Source: Monarcha castaneiventris obscurior | Lineage: Eukaryota; Chordata; Aves; Passeriformes; Monarchidae | Assembly (NCBI GenBank): GCA_026261815.1 | Contig: JAMPIT010000884.1 | Coordinates: 16,948,210-17,012,209 of the forward strand | Direction of reading: 5' to 3' | Length of the DNA: 64,000 nt | In this document: positions 1 through 15,300 of the stretch, piece after piece | How the letters are laid out: each line of letters opens with the position of its first letter | Position numbering within the stretch: position 1 is the stretch's first letter | Notes under the pieces: generated by a model | The model's input: the letters and a program-made list of their open reading frames with translations, nothing else | Told to the model about the DNA's origin: nothing | The model's database searches: none | Program-made: the position numbers and the translations under genes

Positions 1-3000
1 TCTTCTTGATTTCATAGCTGCATTATGTCATAGTTTTGTGTAATCTTGTTAACAACATTGTAATTTTGGCACTTTTTTCCTTTAATGTCATCAGTTCATT
101 ACTTGAGTTTGATTTTATTTTTTTCTGATTTTAAAATAACCTGTTCTTACATAACTTTATGGCTGAAGCTGGGCCTAAAAGTGACTTAATATTTCCTCTT
201 CTGTGTGGCAGTAGAAAAATTTGCTTTGTGCCTCTGATGCTTCGTGATTCATTTTTAACATGAAATTACCACTCTCTACAAATGATACTTAGATCTGGAA
301 TTCTGTTTTGTCAAACAGTCTGATGGAGTGGGAAGGCAGATAAAAGTAATCTGTTTATGTTTAATCCTGATAAGACCTGCAGTGTTTTCATGCTGGTAGA
401 AAGCTTGCAGTGAAATTGTATTGTGTGTACAAATGTGCCAGGTTCCATGACAATTACGGTTTGTTATCATCTTAGGTTTCTGGTTGTGGGGTTTTTTGTG
501 TTGTCACACACGTAAGAATTGTTTTTTGCCATTTTGTCTTCATCATTGATCAAGATGGAGGCCATTAATACTTACTCTTAGTACTGCTATTTACATTTTT
601 TTCTCTTAAGTACAGATTACAGCAGAATACACTACTGCAGTGTGAATTTATACCACGGTTACTCCAGGTATCTCAGATTTCCACAGGTTACTGTGTTCCC
701 ACTGGTCCCTCATTCTCACAAGCATGAAAGAGCTCGGGGTAGGCTGTGCTGCCACAAGCTGAGTGATTGTTTCTCAGTGTATTTCTGAAGGGTTCATCTG
801 TTCTGCACAGATGGGAGCAGTGTGGAAGGAGGAGCAGTAGGACTGTCCACTTCTGAAAGATTTTGCCACTGACTGGGTGACCTCTAAGCTCAGAGGGCTT
901 TGGTCTTAGCTTGCTTTCAGCTGTACTTCCTAATTTGGCTTGAAAATACATTTAAGGTGAGGAAGTAAATGTGGGTGTGTTTGAAGCTCAGCTGGCATCT
1001 AGGCTAAAGGTCTCTGGATCTGCAGTGTCCTGACTTAAAACTGGGGTTAAGATGGGTGGTGGTGTGGATTGGTTTGGTGGCACAGACCCAGTGTCCTTGT
1101 TCTGTGACCCAAAATCGGTTTGTATTTGTTGCAATTGTATTTCAGAGTATTAGTTGTAGTTCTGGAAAATCCAGAATGGTCTTTTATTCTGGTTATCACT
1201 TTACTTGTGTTTGTCTCTGAGTTGAGGTAAACTGGCTTGCTTTTGCTGTTGGTTTGAGTCTTTCAGCTTCTAATGGTCAGAAGCAGTGCAGCATTTCCAA
1301 GGGACTGTCAGCTTTCAGATTTATTGGATATTCATAAATAGTCTATGACATGTCTGTTCCATTGGCCAAAGGTGAAGCTGTCCAGCCTGTGTTGCATATT
1401 GATGATGCCACCAGCTGTGGTAGACATAAAAAAAATTCAGTAAGATGGAGCAGATGGCCAAAATTTCATCAATACTCTTCTCCATTGGAGATTCTTTTAT
1501 AAAAAAGAAGAATCTTGATTAGAACAAATTTGATTTGTCTGGGGTTCTGAGTTTTCTTGCTGCGCGTTGAAGAATGTGGAGTTACTTGTGATTTGGACAA
1601 GTTTTCAAATGTGTTTCATCGGAAGGATGTGAAGTTTTGCATAACAGCTCAGTGTTCTGGAACTTCATGAGTTGTCCACACACTTTTCTACAGGTTCACA
1701 GTTTATTATTGGATGCCCATTGGAATATGCTAGAATATTAATGTGTTTTTGAAATGCATTTGTTAATATTCATGTTAAAAAACCTGAGGTTACTTGTGCA
1801 GTTCAGCTCTTACGTTGCACGTTTGTAGAACCACTGGTGCATATTATGTTACTTGCCTTCTTCAGGTGAATAATAGAAGTCATCACATTTTTCAATAGTC
1901 ATAAAAAGGACAGTACATATTTTAAAAGTTAATTTTTGTATGTCTGCAGGATGTCTGGTTTGTGGGATATTTTAGACTTTTTGCCAGTGTGCTGCATTAA
2001 AGAGTTGGAACTATCTTTAGTTTTATAGAAGACAACACACAGCTGAAAATTTGGGGGGGATGGAGAAAATATTATACTTGTGTCTTGCAAGCAGCTGTAC
2101 ATTGGTTTTCTTTCCAAACATTAACAAAGCCAAGGTACACTTCATATGCCACGGGTCTGGCTCTGTGGAATTGAAGGAGTTATTGCTTTTGGATTAGGAA
2201 ATATTACATCATCAGGGTCAGTGTTGCAATTGTTTTTAAACAGGTGCTCAACTCGTTTCAAATTATATCCATTTTCAGATGAAATGTAGCCACTACTACG
2301 TTTGAAGACATGGCAGGAACTGCCAATTCTTAATAAGGCTAAGACAACTCTTGCCTGCAGTAGGGCAGGGAGGGAAGGAGGAGGAAAGCCAGGATCTCCC
2401 CGTTTGGTACTGGGAACATGGACCTTGCCCCAGGCTGTGCTGATGGAGAGGGAAAGATCCAGATCAAGCCCTTAAGTGCTCCTGTGTCCCTTCTCCTCGC
2501 AGCTGCCTGGGGTTAAAGCTGGGACAGTTACCCTGCTGAATGTGGATTGATTCCCAGGCTGTGTTCCCAGAGCTATATAGCACGGGTGTGAGTGGAAAAG
2601 AGCTCCCTGTTCACAATGACTCTGGAACCTGCACTAACTCCAGTCCCCTCATGGTTCTTGCCATGGTGAAGTTTTCATTTGTGGTGTGTGTGCCTGAGAA
2701 GCTTGAGCTACCCGGAAATTCAAACTTCTCATTGCTGCAGGCACTTTAGTGGAGATCTGAACTTAAATACAGATTTCTACTACTGGGGTTGGCTATAGAT
2801 AATTACTTACTTGCTCTTGAAAATAATGGGCAGAGTTACAGCAAATCTACAGGGAGGCAGAGGTATGTTCACACTACTCCACCAGCTTTGATGCTGCATA
2901 AGATAGACTTGAACATTGTTTGAAAACTAAACAGATTTTCCTACTTCCATAAGCTTGCAATGCTCCCTGCAGTGTGCTGGTAGTGGAGTCTAATGGATAT

Positions 3001-3321
3001 GGTATGAAAACTGAAATAAAGGACAGAGAAAAAAGATTTTAAAGAAAAAAACCCCACTGGTTTAGTGTTCTGAAGAAAAGGATCAAATACCTTTGCCTTA
3101 ATTGAATATTTAAGAGCTTGTAATTTACATGCTTGGAGATGTGCCTCTGATCTTTTTTGATTTTATAGGATCCAAGCTGTCATTTTTGTGTTTCTAGATG
3201 GGGAAAAATATAAGATGGAAATAAATTTTAAACTTCATTTACAGGTCACATTTAAATATCTACCAGGTAGAATTGCTGTTTGAGAAGATGCTCATGGTTT
3301 GTGTTTGATGTGCATTTACAG
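1..3321 (+). other. DCP1B: DCP1B intron (3' part)
   Basis: This is AT-rich intronic sequence ending in an acceptor (ttacag) at 3321. I looked for the preceding EVH1 exon (the part of the family ending in FLLYRNAR) and saw nothing matching it, so that exon is outside the window. No repeat family or RNA gene is recognisable here. Confidence 0.75.
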
Positions 3322-3388
3322 TGTCCATATATGGGATTTGGTTTTATGATAAGGAAGAATGCCAAAGAATTGCAGAGCTCATGAAAAA
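3322..3388 (+). CDS. DCP1B: DCP1B coding exon: end of EVH1 domain (about exon 4)
   Basis: A 67-nt exon bounded by ttacag and gtaagt. After two bases that finish a split codon (consistent with CTG, Leu), it encodes SIYGIWFYDKEECQRIAELM-KK, ending two bases into an Asn codon completed by the next exon. In DCP1 this is the last strand and C-terminal helix of the EVH1 fold, the surface that contacts DCP2 and regulatory partners. The small size and phase agree with the vertebrate DCP1 gene structure as I recall it. Confidence 0.94.
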
Positions 3389-6300
3389 GTAAGTGATGGG
3401 TAAACAAGACTTCTGTGCTTTTTAATGTATGTATTTCTGTACAGACATGCACATTTTATGTTTTTAGGATGATCATATCTTTCTACTTTAAGCTTATATT
3501 TATTAACTTTGTTGCAAGTGTCAAGCCTGCATTTCATAAAATCAGAAATAAGTCACTATATTGCAGTAATTTTTCCCAATTTGTAGTGCAGCTCTCCAGC
3601 TACATCAAAATGTAACAGTTGATATGATTTATTTCCTGATGACTCAGAGATCTATTTTGAAGAATTGTATTCTTTGGGAGTTTAATATATTTTTCAATTT
3701 GGGGAGATTTTATTTTTTAATATTGTTATCTTTTTTTTCTTATATCAAGGTAAGTGCAGGATATCATGAGGGCATCCTGTACTAATACAATTTCTGTGGG
3801 TTTTGTCCTGTTTGTACATCATGGCTGAATTCCTGCTTCCTCATTTCTTAGCAATATATACAAAACCCACTTTGTTTTTGGCATTTAAAGCAAGACTTCA
3901 ATTAGCTTTAAAGTCATTGCTTTCATACACATAAAAATGTGGTTTTATACACATTTCACAAACTTTAACTTTGCAGTCCAGCCAGAGGTGACGGTTTCAC
4001 ACAGAACTGTGTTCTCAGCTGTATTTTAACCAAGAATGTCATATGGGTAGTTTTTTTTCAGTATCCTTCTTTTCTTCCCGTGTCCAGGATGGACAGGGCT
4101 CATTCTCCTGCACTGTTTGCAGGGAGCCTTCTCTTAGGGCTGTGTCCTGCAGGTTCCCATGTTTGCTTGGAGGAGGAAGGAGCTGGAGTCGTACAGGTTT
4201 TATCAACACATGCAATCGACGTTTTTTAAAGCTATAATGTGGAGGATGTAGTGAAGGGGCTGGGTAGGAACAGGCAGGGATTGGATATTCCAGCTGCCTG
4301 TGGGATATTGGGGTGGACACACCAGTGTGTCACAAATCCTGTCACGGACAGGAGGGGTCCCTTTGGCATCCCAAGGAAACCCACAGGATGCAGTGGAGCC
4401 CACAGCATTAGGTACTAACAGAGCACAGGGCAAAGGCCCTGTCAGACCTGTGAGTCTCCTTTGCAGCTCATCTGTCTCGGTCTAACAGCTTCTGTAGCCA
4501 GAAGTTGCTGAGGAGTGACATCAAGTTTGATTGCCAAAGTTGCCAAGTGCCCCAAAGCCCATTTCTGTGCCCTGCAGTAAAAACCCCCACAAGGCTCATC
4601 CTCACACATCCCAATTCACAGCAAACTACTTTAACTCTCCTGCCACTATGTTCCAGATAGGATTTGTGATAAAGTGCTGGATGGGGGAAGGTAGTCATCT
4701 TTCCTCCATAGATCCTTTTTTTAAAATAATACCTGCTGCTTTTCATTTTGCAGTGACAAAACGGTGTGAAACGCAGACTGTGACAGCGGTGGGGTTTTGT
4801 TCTGTGGCGTTTGTTGGTTTTGCTGTATATCCTACAGCTCTAAAATGAGTCAGTTGTGACCCAAGAAATAATTGGTGGGGATGAATTTACAGAAATAAAC
4901 AATGAACCCTAGGAAACCCAGGTTTTTGACAGCTCATTTTAGTTAACTAGCTCGAGTTTCAGTTGGTGGTGATTAGGTGCTCTCAAACTGGTAATTTACT
5001 ACAATAAAACCTAGTTTTCAGAGGATTCATGCAAATGTAAACCACGTGTAGTGGTTTATAATAGCAGTATTTCATATAGATAAAAAATACCCTGTTGCTC
5101 AGCCAATTGGCTGTGTGTTTTAATTCTCAGCATTCTACAATAATAATAAAACAGCTGGGGCAGGAAATTGGTCATTTGCTAGTAGTTAATGCCCAATTTG
5201 TGTGTGTTTGCCATCCTCCACCACCAGCAGAACTGAATAACACTATAAATTCCCCGCTCCTTGTGGGTATAGAAATTGTGACTCACTTATGGAAATTTTA
5301 TTCTATGGTCTAGTGTATTCAGGATTGGAGAAAATTAATCTCATGTCAAATTACGATTTTACAGACATCTTTCAATAGAGATTTTTTTAATGCACGTTTT
5401 AATGTAGATGGGGGAAGACAAACATTTGAGTTTCAATGAAGTATTGTATAGTAATTGTGGTTTAATGTTTCTGTTTTATCTGTACTTTTTGTCTCCTGTA
5501 TCCCCCACCTTCCAGCCTCACTCAGCAGGAGCAGTTCAAAGCACAGCAGGGCACAGGAGCGGGGGTGTCCCCCATGATCATGAATTCTGCTAATAACAAA
5601 GAAGTGGACATCTTACGGATGCTTACCAAGGCCAAAGATGAGTATACCAAGGTGAGACGTGCTCCCACTTTACATTATGAAACATAAAAGGTTGCATTTT
5701 GGTTTTTTGGGTTTCGAATAGTTCTACCCAAAGTGAAAGTGATTTTGGGTAGCGTGCCCTCTCATTTTTGTGTGGAAGTGGCTGGTAAAAAAGTTTAGAC
5801 AGAATTTGCTAAAGATTCAAAAGAAATTAATGCTGTCAATAAGTTCTGGAAGGAGAATATGTATATGATTATTTGTTGAATGGTAGAGGCTAAGAGCAAG
5901 TATAAATTGCCTTTAATTCTGACCATTAGAGCTCCTGTGCCTATTGAGTAGGAAGTAGGCACCTGGAAGCTGTGCCTTCTTTCTGGGTGAAATATTTACC
6001 TGGTAATAGTTTCTGTGGTTTGTACAAAGGACTTGGTTCAGGAGACTTTTGACAGTGAAGTTACTGCTTTTAATTGTGGTTGTTAGCTACTTTCAGACAC
6101 TAATGGAAGGAAATGAAAAGGTTGAAGTGTAGTATGATTCCAGCCCGTGTGCTGCTTTGGTCTTCTGAGGCTTCTAAATAAAGAAGTAACTAATGGACTA
6201 ATAATGTTCTCTATTATTGAGCAATCAAAAACGTTTTACTTTGGGGAATAAAAATCTAATAATTTTAACTATCCATATATAAGCTGCAAACTGTTACAGA

Positions 6301-9300
6301 GCCTGCAGGTTCCTGCTGCTGTTTCCTGTATTGCTTATGTGCTGTCATGCGATAATAGAGCTCCTAAGTGTTCCATAAGAGCCTGGAAATAGACATAGAT
6401 CTTAACTGTTTCTCTCCTTACATTTCTTGTGTTTATTTTTGCTGAAATGTAGCTACTAATAAAATCCTCAGGAAGATGATAGCACACTATTTGAGCTAGG
6501 GTGAAATGTAGCCCTTTTTATTGTGTGTAGTTTCTGTTGAAGCTCGGGGCCTTTGTATTTTCTGTAGTAGAGATTTAATGTATTATAGTGGACAAGCACT
6601 TCCAAAACCTGGTGTCTTTCCCATATTTTAATATTGAATCCATATCTAATCTTGGCATCAGAGAATATGATTTGAGATGTTCTGAAATGTTTAAGAGGTT
6701 TTCATTAGATAACCTTAAAAATACTGCAAATGGAAAACTGGAAAAAATATTAGGCTATCTTCAGATTCTGTGAAAAGAGGGTGATAAATCTAAAAGATGT
6801 TACCTTCCATTTCTCCATTAGCACACAGAAACCAAGTCAAAGGAGAGGAAATTCTGTTGTTTCAATAATAGCTTTTAGGACTCTTTTCCCTTTAGAATCT
6901 TTTGCAAATTTGCTTCTTACTTTATCTTCAATCTTTCTGCATTTAAGGGATTGCCAAGGAAATAAAAAACAACATGAAATCTTCCTTCTCATCTGGGACA
7001 TGAGTGCTAGGAATGCCTGTCCTCTTAAGATGTACAGGATATGTGTGATTTCTTGTATTGCCAGTAATATAAATTTCAAAAGAGTGTGATAAATAAAGGC
7101 AATGACAACCATTTTTCTATTTAATGTCAATATGTTTCAGAGCAATCGTGCTTTTTGACTGGTTTATGACATCTACTTTCTTGTCAGTGTATGTTTTATT
7201 ACTTACAATCTGATGTGCTGAAATTAGTTATGAAATATGTTGTTCTCTTCTTTGAATTCTCTGTTTATTCAGTGAAGAGTGTTTTAAAGTGTTGGAAGCT
7301 GTAGAATAAGGACATCAATTTTCCAAACTTTAAAGGAATTTTTCTCAATTTTTAAGAGTGTAACTAATTTTGAAAGGTCTATCTTGTTCCCAGATTATCT
7401 TCCACATTCAGAGGTCGCATGCCAAATAAAATGCACAGCTTCCCCCTTCCTTTTTTTAATTAATGAAGCTTTAAGATGCTAAACCACTGAGGTTTTTTTA
7501 AAAAAAATTGTACTTCTTATACACTTGCCTTCTCTTGATCTCTGGTAAGAAATCTGGTAAGAAGAAGCTGGCCTCAGTGATAGCCAGGGAGAAAAACAGC
7601 TGAAGAGCTGCAAGGGTACAGAACAAAGCATGACAAAATGGGTTTCTGCTTAACCATTGTGCCTTGTCCTGTACTGCAGGAGAAGCTCTGGGTTTGGCTC
7701 TGCTGCACAGTTCTCCCAGCATTCAGCATTTTCAGCTTCTGATTGTACACATGGACTGTGAATCTCACAACACAGAGAGTTGTTTGCCTCAGGTATCTCT
7801 GACTATACCAAACTTGCCAAAACCCCCTCAGTGATTTTCTTGCTCTTTTTGATCCACATTCACCACGTGTGTCTAGTTTTGTTCTGGTGTTGCTGAACCT
7901 TTCTTTGACTTGATCTTAGAACCTTTTGATTACTTAGGCATCTTTTGTAGCAGCAGAGCTTTGAATAGGACACCTGAGTTAAGGACAGGCCTGGGAAGCA
8001 AGATGTAGTAATTGCCAAACGTTGTAGCTGGTGAGGACTCTGGTTCTATCACTAAAGATTAGCATGGTGACATTTCTCTCATGCTGTTTGTTGATCACAG
8101 CATCTGATATCTTCCTTACCTGTCTACCTGGCAGCTGCTTAAAATGTCATGCTAGTGCTCCCATCCTACTCATCAGCAAGGCCATGCTCTCCATCTGCCA
8201 AAATGGCTTTACATTCTGTGCTCCAGTAGTTACAGAGACTTCTGAAATCATCACAGGCTTCTTTTCTCTTCCATGTGCTTCTGTGTTTGATAGCAGCCTA
8301 CTAGCCTTGTTATCAAATCACAGCAATGATACCAAGTGAGGTCAGTGTCATTCTCTGTAGGCCTTTGTGTGTACTAATGCTCATTTTGCTGAGGAATTTG
8401 GTCTAAAAAATGCTTATATAGTGATAACTCTGTTAAACACTACTGCTTCTCACCTCATTTTTACATTCTTAGTTCTGTGATCATGCAGGGTATGACAGTG
8501 GAATCTAAGGTACTTAATGTTTCTGAAGAATTAGCCTATTAAAATATCCTGAGGAAATAAGGATATTACTTAAATTCTGCAGAACTCATTGTGAAATATT
8601 CAAGAGGATGTTATCCATGGTGTTAAAGAAAAAGCTTATATGCTTTTTGCCCAAAAAGTTATGCTGAAAAATAGCAATGAGAAGAAGATATGTTGAAGAA
8701 AAGGCAGCATCATTAGAAAGTGAACTGTTTGGGAGAAAAAAAAAAAAGCTATTTAATCTTACTGAAGTGCAGTTTTGGTCCATGTAGAATGTGTCCAATC
8801 TGAAAAACAACTGTAAGTATCCAGGAGGTATTAGAGCCATGAAAATCCTCACAAGAACTCGAGTTCTGCTTTACTGGGCAGCCCTGGAACCAGCAGGTCT
8901 GTGTTTATTGGTGCAGTAGGTGCCAGAAATGGGTGAAGTGATCAGTTTTGTGTATCTGAGAGTGGGGGTTGTTTTCTCAGCTGGCACATTTGCATTCTAA
9001 GGAGCTTGTCTCAGAAAGTTCTGGAAAGGACACTGGTATTTTCATGGCCACAAAGCAGTGGCTGTGCCCTGTGTCCCCAGAGCAATCTGCCCAGGCTGGA
9101 ATTCTGGCTCCAGGAAAGCACAAGACTGGACTTCTGGAAGGAAGGAGAAACCAAAATTGGTCATCCTTCCCCAGCCATTTGTCCTGTGGCATAAAAATTT
9201 GAGCCCATCAAATTCAGATAATGAACTATGAATATTATTGTTCTTGTTAGATAATTCTTTTAAAAATCATTCCAGTTTCTTGGTTTCAACTGCATCAAGT

Positions 9301-12300
9301 GACAGTGACTTCACATATACTGTCTTCTTTTCTACTGGCAGTAGCATTCCATGTATACCCAAAGCTTTTTTAATTTCATTGACTTTATTCTTATACGTAG
9401 CATCTTATTCACATTTTCCTTTTATATTTACTCTTTCATGGAGCATTTTATGTGGTTTTTTTCTTAATTAAATCATGCCCTTCTCTCTCCATATGACATT
9501 TTTTGTCCCTGATCACTTTTAGTTATCTGTCTCTGACCATCTTTTTTATAAATATTGTTAATAATAGTAATTTATTTATTTGTAATTTAATAAGAAATCC
9601 TACTGATTCTACAAGTTGATTAAATCTTTAATTACTTTCCTGTGCATGTATGTGCATCCTGCAAGTTCCCACCATATGAAGATTTATGTAAAAGAGTTTG
9701 AGTTATAATTCTACTTTTTGACAAAAGCATTTTAAATTATTTTTATGGGCACATTAATCCTCCATGGACCTAAACTACTTCTAGCTGCCTGTTGATGCAG
9801 GAAAAGCATGTCTGTTTCTTGGTTTCTAAGGTGCTTTAAAAAAGTATTTTATGTTTCTTAAGTGCAGGAAAAGCAGAAGGCCAAAAAGAGCATTGAGGTT
9901 TAAATTAGAGGGAAGCCTCTAATTTACTAGGGAAATCTTGGAATCAAGTGTTCAGTCTTACATATGTCTTGTGGTTTTAGAAAATTAGGTTGCAGTTGCT
10001 ACAGTTCTTCTAATAGCATAACACTTCACCATCAGTGCTGCAATTAGTGTTTTTGGGTATTGAATACCTGGGAATGTCTGCATTTAACCGTGCTGGGGAA
10101 CTGGGGGAAAAGATCTCGTCACACATTCTAAGCAATCCTTTTTTCCTGTTGCAGTGTAAGACCTGCTCAGAGCCAAAACAAATCACCAGTTCCTCTGCAA
10201 TCTACAGCAACCCCAACCTGATCAAACCGATCCCAGTGAAGCCGAGTGAAAATCAGCATCAGCGAATCTCCCAGCAGAGCAAGGTGAGATGTGTGGTGTT
10301 CTCTGACTGCTGCCACCGAGTAACAGGAGCACTGCTTTCAGCTGGAAGGTCACTGCAGGAATTTGAGATGGAACCACTGCAAGGAATGATTTTTAAAGCA
10401 CAACTAATCTGTTTTGTAAAAGCTCCCCAGCCCCCACTGTACGATGTGGAAACACGTAAACTGCAGACATAATATCCTGATGCAACAAAGAAATACTGGT
10501 CCTTCAAATTTCAGATGCTGTTTTGATCACAAGCTGATCTGTTCAGTTGCTGGACCACACTTTTTGTGGGTTTTTGTTTGGGTTTTTTTTTCAGGGGAAA
10601 TTATTTAATCTAAATAAAGAAAAGTCTCTTGGTATATCTTCAAGCCAAATCACACTGCAAAATCCTAAAAGCTGAATTCACCTGTGACCAGCAGATGCAC
10701 AAGAAGTGGCTGTGCTTCATACACAGGCAGATTTCTGTCTCTTACTAATATTGTACTGATGGCTGTAAGAGAAGATGCTCTTTCATGTTATTTAAAGCAA
10801 AGCCACTGCTATAGCTCAGATTTGCTGATTTTCTCCCACATGAGCAGCTTGACAACAGTCTCCTTGCCCTTCCTATGTGACAAAACTATTAAAAATCCTC
10901 TTGGGGGAAAAAAGAGCGTAGTGGTTTTCTCAGCTTTTCATTGAATACTGCTGGCTAAATACTGTCACCACTTAATGCAACTTCTGCATGAGGGAGCTAT
11001 GTTTACTCTTGTCCTTTGTCCCCTCACAGAACGCAGACTCAGAACCGCAGCACTTGTCTCTGACAGCGCTGTTTGGCAAGCAGGACAAGCCGGATGCCTC
11101 GGAAGCACTTACCAAGCAGCAGCAGCAGCAGGAGAGCCTCCCCGTGAGGCAGGGCGTGGTTCGCTCGCTGTCCTACGAGGAGCCCAGCAGGCACTCGCCC
11201 TGTGCAGAGAAGCAGCTCTGCCCCGCCATCCAGAAGCTCATGGTGCGGGGCACAGAGCTCCATCCCCTGGCCGAGTTCCCCGAGAGCCGCCTCTGTGAGA
11301 ACGGCAATATCCCCGCTGCGGGGGAGGCTCTCACAGGGCTCTTCCAGCCCGTGGCTTCTCACGTGGCTCAGGACACTGCCGGCACTCAGAGCTTACTGCA
11401 GAAACTGCAGAGTCAGCCGGGGCCGCTGGCCAAAATGGACCCCAGTGCCACAGGGCCTGTGAGCTCGACAGCGTCCGTGTTCAGCAGGACTCCTGCTCCT
11501 GTTGGAGCCCCAGCAGCACCAGTAAATAACATCAGCCAGCCCCCTCTGGTGTATTTCAATGGGTCCCTACCAGGCCAGACTTTAGAGGCTCAGACACTTG
11601 GGAAAGAACAGTCCAAACTTCCCAGACAGCCACTTCCTCTCTCTGGCAATCAAGCAGCCAACTCTGGGGTGATTTCACCTCAAGAATTATTGAAAAAGCT
11701 CCAGATAGTGCAACAGGAACAGCAGCTCCATGTATCCAGCAGACCAACGTTGGCAGCTAAGTTCCCTGTTGTTGCCCAGAACACCAGTACCCTGAAACCA
11801 CTGGATTCCTGGATAGAGAAGGCTCCAGGCACAGAAAAACAGAGCACTCTCTTGCAGGTAAATGGGGAACTTCTTCAGCACAAATAAATACAAATCTAGC
11901 AAGCTTTTAAACTTGATGTTTTGTTAGGTTAGTTTTGGCTTCACTGTCCTGCTGCATGTTGCACATCATTCATTTTGCAGGTGATACTTTCCCAGCTTCC
12001 CAGAGTAGGTTCTGATTTACCAAGATGTGACACTGTAAATCCTGAAGGCCACATCTCTTGTGCATCAATGCTGACTAGAGATAACTGTAGTGTTGGGTTT
12101 TTCCAGAGGCCTTTTGAAAAGTCACCTAGTTTTCACTTGCCATACTTGGGCTGTTACGTGTAATTGCTGGCTACTGAGTGTAATATTTTGGGTTTAATAA
12201 TTATTTTCTGCAAAATTAGTCCTAGCTTTCTCTGTGTAGATATGCATTCTTTCGTATGCCAGTTGCTAAAGATACTTAAAAGGTCCCTTGTCTTCTGACA

Positions 12301-15300
12301 GCAGCTTTTTGAAGTATTTGTATATTGGTCAGTTAGTTATCTTTTAACTAACACCTGCTACTTCTAGATACTCATTAGCTATTTTTCTTTAATGTGCTCT
12401 GCATTATTCTTAAAAAAGGTCTTGTGCCTGAATGACATCAAAAAATTGTTTATTTTGATGCTAGAAGTCAGATTGGTGTCTTAAAAATTCAGGAGATGCT
12501 AAGAGCCTGTATCTCTGTCCTGAGTACATTTTTATGTTCTTCAGAAAAACAACACGTGCAAGTACAAAATACCCCACTTCAACAACTACTGTGTAACAGC
12601 TTCATTTTCTGTAGGATTTTCTACACTGGAATGTCTTTCCATGTCCTGTTTGGGGATGCATCTAAGTAAGCTCCTTTCAGCTTCCTTTGATGTGGATGGG
12701 CTGTGTTGTACTGGAGTCTGACTTGTATTGGAGTCTGCAAGTTACTGATCCCAAGCATTGCCCTTTCCAGTGTAAAGTTCAGAAGCTGCTTTTCTATTGC
12801 AGCTATTCCATTTTTCTATTTCTGTTTTATTCTGTTTCTCTATTTCTATCAAAGCCTGAATGAAAGACTACAGAATATTTCAATGTGCTGGAAAGTTATA
12901 CATGAAGAGGCTGAATCAGTCATTTAATAATACAAGAACCACATCTGTCACTAAGTCTGTGACAGGTCAAGTTTTCTAATTCCATGAGAGAGGTGGGAGG
13001 AATATGAATCTGATACAGCAAATAGCCATCATTATTTTTGTTCTTTTAATTAATGCAGGAGGATTTGAATCTGTGTGCAAGAGTTTTTTGGGGATTAGTC
13101 ATTGAAATTATTCAGGATCAGTTGCTTACAGATGGTAACTTTGACTTTCCAGTGGAGAACTAAAGAATTAAAGGAGGATCCAGAGTCAAAAAAATTGATT
13201 TGTTTTCCCTGGGAATGGAACTTGCCTGCTTTTAGTGTAAGAAACTGTGTGATTCACTGGTACATGTACTGATAGCATGAGGACACAATGAAGACATTCC
13301 TACTTGGAAGGTAAAAGTGAAATGAGGCAAGTCCAGGCTATACATTGTAAGACAGCATGCATGAATAAAAAATAAAGAAATATGCTGATATATTTTTCAG
13401 ATAAAGAATCCCTGTAGATTCTGCAGTGGTCCATGGCTTTATTTTGGTGTATATGAAGAAGACAGTGGTGGCAGCATTAGCTGCAGTATGGAAAGGCAGC
13501 TCCTGAGCTCTGGCCTAATGCAGTTGCAACAGTTTGACTGCTGGAGTAGGGACAGAACACCATCTTGTGAGAAAAGTCTTCTCTTGAGCAAGGCTCATCC
13601 ACTGTGATTATTGCTGCAAGTTTGCCTTAAAAAAAAAGCAGCAGCTGAGATTGAGTCTCTGTTTGCAGGGCTGTGAGCAGAGTGAGGGGACTGAGGCTGG
13701 CTGGGAGGGGCTTTGCAGGCTGCCACAGCTGCCCTTGACAGGCACTGATGCAGCTCTTTCCACACCTTCAGTATTGCTTTGGAGGTTTAATGCACAGGCC
13801 AAAAATGAGAATGAAAGAGCCACTAATTATTGTTCAGGGCACCTAAAGCTCCGCAGTCTGGGAGGAATGGCCTCTTTCATGTGCAGCAGAGTGCCACAAA
13901 AGCAGAAGCAGGGAGGCTAAAAATGAAGGAAGGACTCTGCTCCTCTGGAAGCCATGAATTAGCCACACAAAACATCCCTAATTTTGGAAAAAACCCTGGA
14001 AGGTAAAAAACAACTTTTAAAACGAACATACATGTTTTGATGGTATTATTCTTGCAGTAGACCAGAGGCTTCAAGTGCTGCCATGCCTGCAGAGTAGATA
14101 TTTGAGTGAAATTGGATTGGCACAAATATATCTGCACATGCTCATGCAAAATTGATCAAAGCAGATTCTGACAACAAGTGCAGCAAAAGGTTTGTTCTCT
14201 GTAATTATTTGTCTTTTGGTATTGCCTCTTCTACTATGCTTCAGCATACAGAAAAAGCAAAAGTCTGACAGGAATAGAGAAATATCTGAACAGTGTCTGT
14301 TGTTGGAAAAATCATATTATAGGAACACCCTAAATCCATCAGCAGCACTAAGAAAATGTAAGCAATAGTCCTTTCCACAACTGACACATTACAAGTCCAA
14401 GTTTAAATTGGCTTCTGCTGCATCTCCATATGGTATAAGAACTGTGATCTCCCACATGGAAAGGAAGAGACCAGTTACCAAAAAAATGGAAAAGAAAAAA
14501 AAAAGAGAAGGAAAAAAGCAAAAGCTGAAGAATAATACTTGGAAGCATTCAGTCTGGTCTGGTGCCAGCCCTATTTTGTGAAATATTCCTTATGCAGACA
14601 GTGAGTAACGTGTGCTTAAGATACAATAAAAAAGCATAAATCTCCAGTGGGCTTTTAGGGATATGTTTAGTGTTAAGCATGTGTTATCCTGATTATAGAT
14701 ACATGCATGCTTAAGTGTTTATGTTAATCAGAATTATGGTCTTAAGAGTGCTTACAATAACCCAGACACAAATTCATCTTTTCTTCAGAAGGCCACATAT
14801 CTTGCAGCTCATTTTTCACATTTCTTGGAGCATTTTTCCATCAAGAATGTATTTTGTGCATAATGTTACATCTTCTGAGTGTGTGCATGAAACCCAGCCT
14901 GTGGTGTGTGCATCACAGCACTGCTTCTCTGTTGTCCTGACTGCAGCTTCAGCATGCAACTGTATAATGCAAATAGGTGCATTAAACTTGTTTCAAAAAG
15001 TAATTTCAGCTTCTGGAGCTAAACATCAATTAAAATATTCTAAATTAAACTTGAAAGCAATGTTAGCATTGTAGCAGGCTTTGTTTTAATTAACTGCCTC
15101 TGAAGTTCCTGAACCATTCTCAGATTAAATGTTCCCAGTTTTAAGCAATCCACTGAAAACTGTTCAAGGCCCCCAGCACCCAGTCGGTGCTGATGTTCCA
15201 GAGGAGCACTTGATCCCCTGGGATTCTGTTCCCACAGGGAGCAACAGGAGGTGCCAGTTTGCATTGCAATGCATTCCTTGGTTCGTGGTGTTGTGTGAAG

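Noticed and set aside
10284..10472. Extension of the DCP1B CKTCSEPK exon to the stop at 10470-10472
   Set aside because: A perfect donor (aag/gtgaga) and the conserved next exon show that splicing occurs at 10283.
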